This document shows, in pieces, positions 60,546 through 64,000 of a stretch of 64,000 bases of DNA. The first letter of the stretch is position 1, and every line of letters starts with the position of its first letter. Origin of the DNA: Halobacillus sp. A5 (lineage in GTDB: Bacteria > Bacillota > Bacilli > Bacillales > Halobacillaceae); assembly GCF_024189315.1 (NCBI RefSeq), contig NZ_JAIZEO010000001.1, positions 1,054,001 through 1,118,000 on the forward strand, written 5' to 3'. The notes beneath the pieces were generated by a model. That model saw only the letters and a list, made by a program, of their open reading frames with translations, was not told the origin of the DNA and made no database searches. Made by a program: the position numbers and the translations under genes.

Positions 60546-60580
60546 AAGACCCGGACAAATTCCAATCGATTGTCCGGGTC
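60546..60580 (-). terminator. Terminator after the BCCT transporter
   Basis: GACCCGGACAA (60548-60558) pairs perfectly with 60570-60580; the minus strand continues TTTCTGTGTTTT. Confidence 0.85.
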
Positions 60581-60605
60581 TCTTGAATTAATACCATCTA
60601 TTGAA

Positions 60606-62049
60606 TTATTTAGCTGCCTTACGTTTTTCTGCGGAGATTTCCTGGTTGGCAGATTTAAAGAAGGAATATCCCATTAACAATACAATGACAGAGAATGGGA
60701 ATGCTGCAATAATCAATACGTTCTGCAGCCCTTCTGTACCTCCAAAGTAAACGATAATGGCTGCCATGGCTGACAGGCTTAACCCCCATACAATTTTCAC
60801 CATTCCTGAAGGGTTAAGCGATCCGGATGTGGACAGCATGCCCAGCACGAAGGTAGCTGAGTCTGCAGATGTAATAAAAAACACAGCGATGACAGCAATC
60901 GTTACGATGGACATGAGTAAACCAAGTGGGTATTGCTCCAGCATAGCAAAAGTAGCGGTTTCCATCGGAAAATCTGAGATCGTCGCCAGCCCCTGCTGTT
61001 CTAAATCCAATGCTGATACTCCAAATACGGCAAAAAAGACAAAACATACGAGTGATGGAACAAATAGAACGCCCATCATAAACTCTTTAATCGTACGTCC
61101 TCTGGAAATACGCGCAATGAAGATCCCGACAAATGGAGACCAGGAAATCCACCAGGCCCAGTAAAAAATTGTCCAGCTATCAATCCATGTACGCCCATCA
61201 TCGTCCAGTGGCGCGATGCGAAGACTCATATTAAAGAAATTAGTAATATACCCGCCGAGTGAGTCCGTGAACATATTTAAGATATACAATGTAGGACCTA
61301 CTATGAAGAGGACGATCATAAGGAGAAACCCTAGAATCATGTTAAGGTTACTTAAGTATTTAATTCCGCGGCTCACACCTGACCAGGCCGAGAAAATAAA
61401 CAAAGCGGTAGCTACGACTAAAATAATCAGCTGTACCCAGTAATTCGAAGGTGTATTAAATACATACGCAAGTCCCTCGTTTATTTGAGCCGTACCGAAG
61501 CCTAACGTAGCCGCGACCCCTACTACAGTAGCGACTACTGCCAGTGTGTCCACAAGCTGTCCTGCGAAACCTTTCATTCTCTTCTCCCCAAAAACTGGAA
61601 TGAGGGTAGCACTGATCAAGCCGGGATACCCACGGTGGAATTTAAAGTAAGCGAGCACTAAGGCGACAAGCGCGTACACGGCCCAGGCATGGATCCCCCA
61701 GTGAAAGAAAGAAAACTGAAGGGCCTCCTTGATAGCCTGATCACTTCCAACTTCCGCACGCGGACTGCTTAAAAAGGCATGAGAAATAGGTTCAGCTGTT
61801 GTCCAGAATACCAGCCCCATCCCCATACCGGCACTAAACAACATAGCAAACCAGGCAGGAAGACTGAAATCGGGAGTATCCCCCTCTTTACCCAGCTTTA
61901 TTTTATTAAACCGTGAAAATATTAAATAAATACAGAAGACCAGCATCAGCAGTCATCGTTTTTAGGTTTTCAGGGGCAGACGCTCCCCAAAGGACAAACA
62001 ATAAACAAACAGTTAAACCATACCAGAAAACGCGAGTTACTTTCTTCAT
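60606..62049 (-). pseudogene. BCCT betaine/carnitine/choline transporter, damaged near the N-terminus
   Basis: From ATG 62049 (GAGGTG) the frame gives MKKVTRVFWYGLTVCLLFVL and WGASAPENLKTMTADAG, then stops. The main frame, open from about 61946, starts at MLVFCIYLIFSRFNKIKLGK and is otherwise complete: FSAGMGMGLVFWTTAEPISH, and WTIFYWAWWISWSPFVGIFI with the aromatic betaine box. Compared with OpuD-type proteins, about 20 residues and the reading frame are lost between the two. A short remaining protein might still be made. It would have imported compatible solutes. Confidence 0.75.
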
Positions 62050-62317
62050 AGATTCACCTCTTATGTAATAATTAATTTCCAGAAAAAACTAGTTCTATGG
62101 ACGGAACATGATAACAGTTTTATATAATACATACGAAATAGATTCAGTGCAAACGTTATTTTACTAAATTATGAGACAACTGCGCAAATTCCGGCAGACT
62201 CATCATCTGCGCCTCCCATAGTAGAACTCTTTCCCTCTAAGCGCTCTCCAACTTTTACCCTTAAATAGACAAAGAAAACCAAAACCCATCAAAATTTTTA
62301 TCTAAAATGAAAATCTG

Positions 62318-62374
62318 TCACTGAACGTTACTGAGCTTCACTGAGATATCTAAGCGTAACTCAGTCAGACTCAG
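62318..62374. promoter_or_regulatory. Three TYACTGA direct repeats and inverted copies (operator array)
   Basis: TCACTGA, TTACTGA and TCACTGA start at 62318, 62328 and 62338, exactly 10 bp apart, and ACTCAGT/ACTCAG follow inverted at 62359 and 62369. It ends 6 bp before the probable promoter, as expected for an activator site. No matching regulator is in the window. Confidence 0.5.
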
Positions 62375-62379
62375 CCGGT

Positions 62380-62409
62380 TTGGAGACCTGTACAAGGTCC
62401 TGCTATGAT
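62380..62409 (+). promoter_or_regulatory. Probable promoter of the amidohydrolase operon
   Basis: TTGGAG (62380-62385), 18 bp, then TATGAT (62404-62409) with an extended TGC. GACCT/AGGTC (62385-62389/62395-62399) form an inverted repeat in the spacer. Confidence 0.45.
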
Positions 62410-62451
62410 TTTCATGTTCGCGTCGCGAAAGGAAACAAAGGAGGCATTACG

Positions 62452-63516
62452 ATGACAAACCAAAAAATTCCACTTGTCGATACCGACATTCATGAACGAG
62501 TGTGTTACTCAGATATTCTGGACAAACTCGATGAACCGTTTAAGCATTACATTGAGAACTGCCACTGGATACAGGAGAAGCATATGCCCTACACTCAGCC
62601 TTCTGTGGCAGGTGTTGATCGTGCAGATGCAGTACTCCCAGACGGCCGGCCGGCTGGATCAGACCTTGGGTTTATGCAGGAGCAGCTGTTGGATGAGATC
62701 GGTCATGAATACGGCATATTAACAAGTGCGTTAGACCCTTCCCCGTCTTCAATGCATGGATGGCACGAAATGGCAGCAGCATTAGCTTCAGCCTACAATG
62801 ACTGGCAGATTGAAAATTGGCTCGATATAGACGAACGATTGTATGGGTCGGTTCATGTCGCTGCCCAGGATCGTGAAGCGGCCATCCAGGAAATCGAAAG
62901 AGTTGGTGATCATCCTAAAATGGTTCAGGTGCTGCTCCCCATTGATGACATCATGTGGGGTGAACCCTACTATCACCCTATCTTCGAGGCCGCCGAAAAA
63001 CATAATCTTATGATTGGGATGCACCATAACGAGCCACCTGTTTATTACGGGAAATGGCCCAGATACTTTATAGAATGGCACACATTAATACCTACGGCTC
63101 ACATGAAGCAGATTACAAGCATGATGTTTAATGGCGTTTTCGAAAAGTTCCCGAACCTTGGACTGATGATGATCGAAGGCGGCTTCACCTTTATTCCCCA
63201 CCTCATGTGGAAGATGGATCAGCAATACCGGGATCTACGTCATGAAGTTCCTTGGCTGAAAAGGAAGCCAAGCCAGATTATGAAGGAGCAGGTGCGCTTT
63301 ACGACACAGCCGGCTGAAGAACTGACGAAGAAAGAATTCACGTCGCTTCTTGAGCAGATGGGTACAGATGAAATGCTATGTTTCTCCACAGACTACCCGC
63401 ATTGGGATTATGACTCTCCACATAGAGCTCTGCCGAATATGGACCGTGAGCTAAAGCAGAGAATTTTTGCTGATAACGCTAAGAACTTTTATCCGAAATT
63501 ACCAAATGATGATTAA
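62452..63516 (+). CDS. Amidohydrolase 2 family (ACMSD-like) enzyme
   Basis: 354 aa from ATG 62452, placed by AAAGGAGG; the frame open from 62380 crosses the promoter. LVDTDIHERV carries the metal-binding Asp-x-His, MIGMHHNEPP and MMIEGGFTFIPHLMWKMDQQ the middle ligands, and FSTDYPHWDYDSPHRALPN the catalytic Asp. Members are metal-dependent decarboxylases or hydrolases of aromatic breakdown products. It is followed by Rieske and reductase genes, suggesting a catabolic oxygenase pathway. Confidence 0.85.
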   Translation: MTNQKIPLVDTDIHERVCYSDILDKLDEPFKHYIENCHWIQEKHMPYTQPSVAGVDRADAVLPDGRPAGSDLGFMQEQLLDEIGHEYGILTSALDPSPSSMHGWHEMAAALASAYNDWQIENWLDIDERLYGSVHVAAQDREAAIQEIERVGDHPKMVQVLLPIDDIMWGEPYYHPIFEAAEKHNLMIGMHHNEPPVYYGKWPRYFIEWHTLIPTAHMKQITSMMFNGVFEKFPNLGLMMIEGGFTFIPHLMWKMDQQYRDLRHEVPWLKRKPSQIMKEQVRFTTQPAEELTKKEFTSLLEQMGTDEMLCFSTDYPHWDYDSPHRALPNMDRELKQRIFADNAKNFYPKLPNDD

Positions 63517-63528
63517 GGAGGAGTCCTC

Positions 63529-63888
63529 ATGAGAGAACAAGTTGTATGTAAAACGTCAGATATCGAACCCGGTGAAATGATGAAATCAACCTTTGGCAAG
63601 CAAAATGTACTAATATGCCGGACACCCGACGGGGAGTTCTATGCATTCATGAACCAGTGCATTCATCAGGGTGCTCCTCTCGATAAAGGGATGATGTGCG
63701 GTGCTGCAACAGAATTAAGTACACCGGGAGATTATGATTACTCCCATGAAGGGGAAATTATCCGCTGTCCCTGGCACGGACGGGAATTCAATATTAAGAA
63801 CGAAGGTCGAATGCTTGCTAACCCGGATAAAAAAATTCCGAGTTTTAAAGTACGAATTGAAGAAGAAAATGTCATTTTATTTAAATAA
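63529..63888 (+). CDS. Rieske [2Fe-2S] ferredoxin
   Basis: 119 aa. CIHQGAPLD (Cys-x-His) and CPWHGREFN (Cys-x-x-His) bind the cluster, about 41 residues apart because of an insert (CGAATELSTPGDYDYSHEGE) longer than usual. Starts 12 bp after the amidohydrolase with GGAGGAG. It likely passes electrons from the reductase encoded next to an oxygenase beyond the window. Confidence 0.9.
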   Translation: MREQVVCKTSDIEPGEMMKSTFGKQNVLICRTPDGEFYAFMNQCIHQGAPLDKGMMCGAATELSTPGDYDYSHEGEIIRCPWHGREFNIKNEGRMLANPDKKIPSFKVRIEEENVILFK

Positions 63889-63906
63889 TCAAAGAAGGTG
63901 AAAACG

Positions 63907-64000
63907 ATGAATTATCCAGACAACATTTCTGACGTGATTATTATCGGCGGAGGTCCCACAGGTCTTTTTGCTGCGTTCTACGGAGGCATGAGAGAGATGT
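63907..64000 (+). CDS. Ferredoxin-NADP reductase/thioredoxin reductase-like, start only
   Basis: 31 codons before the right edge. MNYPDNISDVIIIGGGPTGL then FAAFYGGMRE is the FAD-binding Rossmann start typical of YumC-type ferredoxin-NADP reductases. AGAAGGTG precedes ATG 63907. Third gene of the operon. Confidence 0.8.
   Translation, partial: MNYPDNISDVIIIGGGPTGLFAAFYGGMREM

Noticed and set aside
60245-60565. 106-aa minus-strand ORF
   Set aside because: No ribosome site, odd composition, and it reads through intergenic repeat debris.

Overview
The window reads as chromosome of a spore-forming, probably moderately halophilic member of the Bacillaceae (Halobacillus or a close relative). The reasons are strong AGGAGG-type ribosome sites with many GTG and TTG starts, sporulation genes (spore-coat transglutaminase tgl and a SspH-type small acid-soluble protein), the SdpR/SdpI pair, acidic exported enzymes, and a betaine-type BCCT transporter. 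No rRNA, tRNA or CRISPR array was found.

Layout. 1-24 kb is ordinary chromosome. It holds a partial aminotransferase, a CoA-transferase/acyl-CoA dehydrogenase operon behind an attenuator-like leader, a secreted NlpC/P60-like protein whose catalytic cysteine reads serine, two MFS transporters (Bcr/CflA and NarK types), and metE under tandem SAM-I and cobalamin riboswitches. After these come tgl, an iron alcohol dehydrogenase, a SET-domain protein, sspH, ggt, two acetyltransferases, a 3-methyladenine glycosylase, a nucleotidyltransferase, a PfpI protein, an XRE regulator with a membrane partner, and sdpRI with a clear palindromic operator. 24.5-31.4 kb is AT-richer. It carries very small ORFs, a 57-bp tandem hairpin repeat, and unrelated single genes, several of them broken.

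30.9-51.4 kb is the most unusual part. About twenty small unrelated genes, nearly all on the minus strand (hydrolases, DinB, RidA, nucleotidyltransferases, kinase, GNAT, M50 peptidase, HEPN-like protein, small membrane proteins), are separated by copies of one imperfect hairpin repeat. The copies lie in the same orientation, usually one per gene. This looks like an integron gene-cassette array, but the repeat lacks classical attC boxes and no integrase is in the window. A group II intron (itself split by an IS21 element) sits inside one copy, and an IS110-family element lies between the two arms of another.

51.5-64 kb returns to chromosomal genes: a YcxB-like protein, an alkaline phosphatase behind a PhoP-box-like array, uppP, a methyltransferase/GNAT/peptidase S51 cluster, a frameshifted small membrane gene, a damaged BCCT transporter, and the start of an amidohydrolase/Rieske/reductase operon that runs off the right edge.
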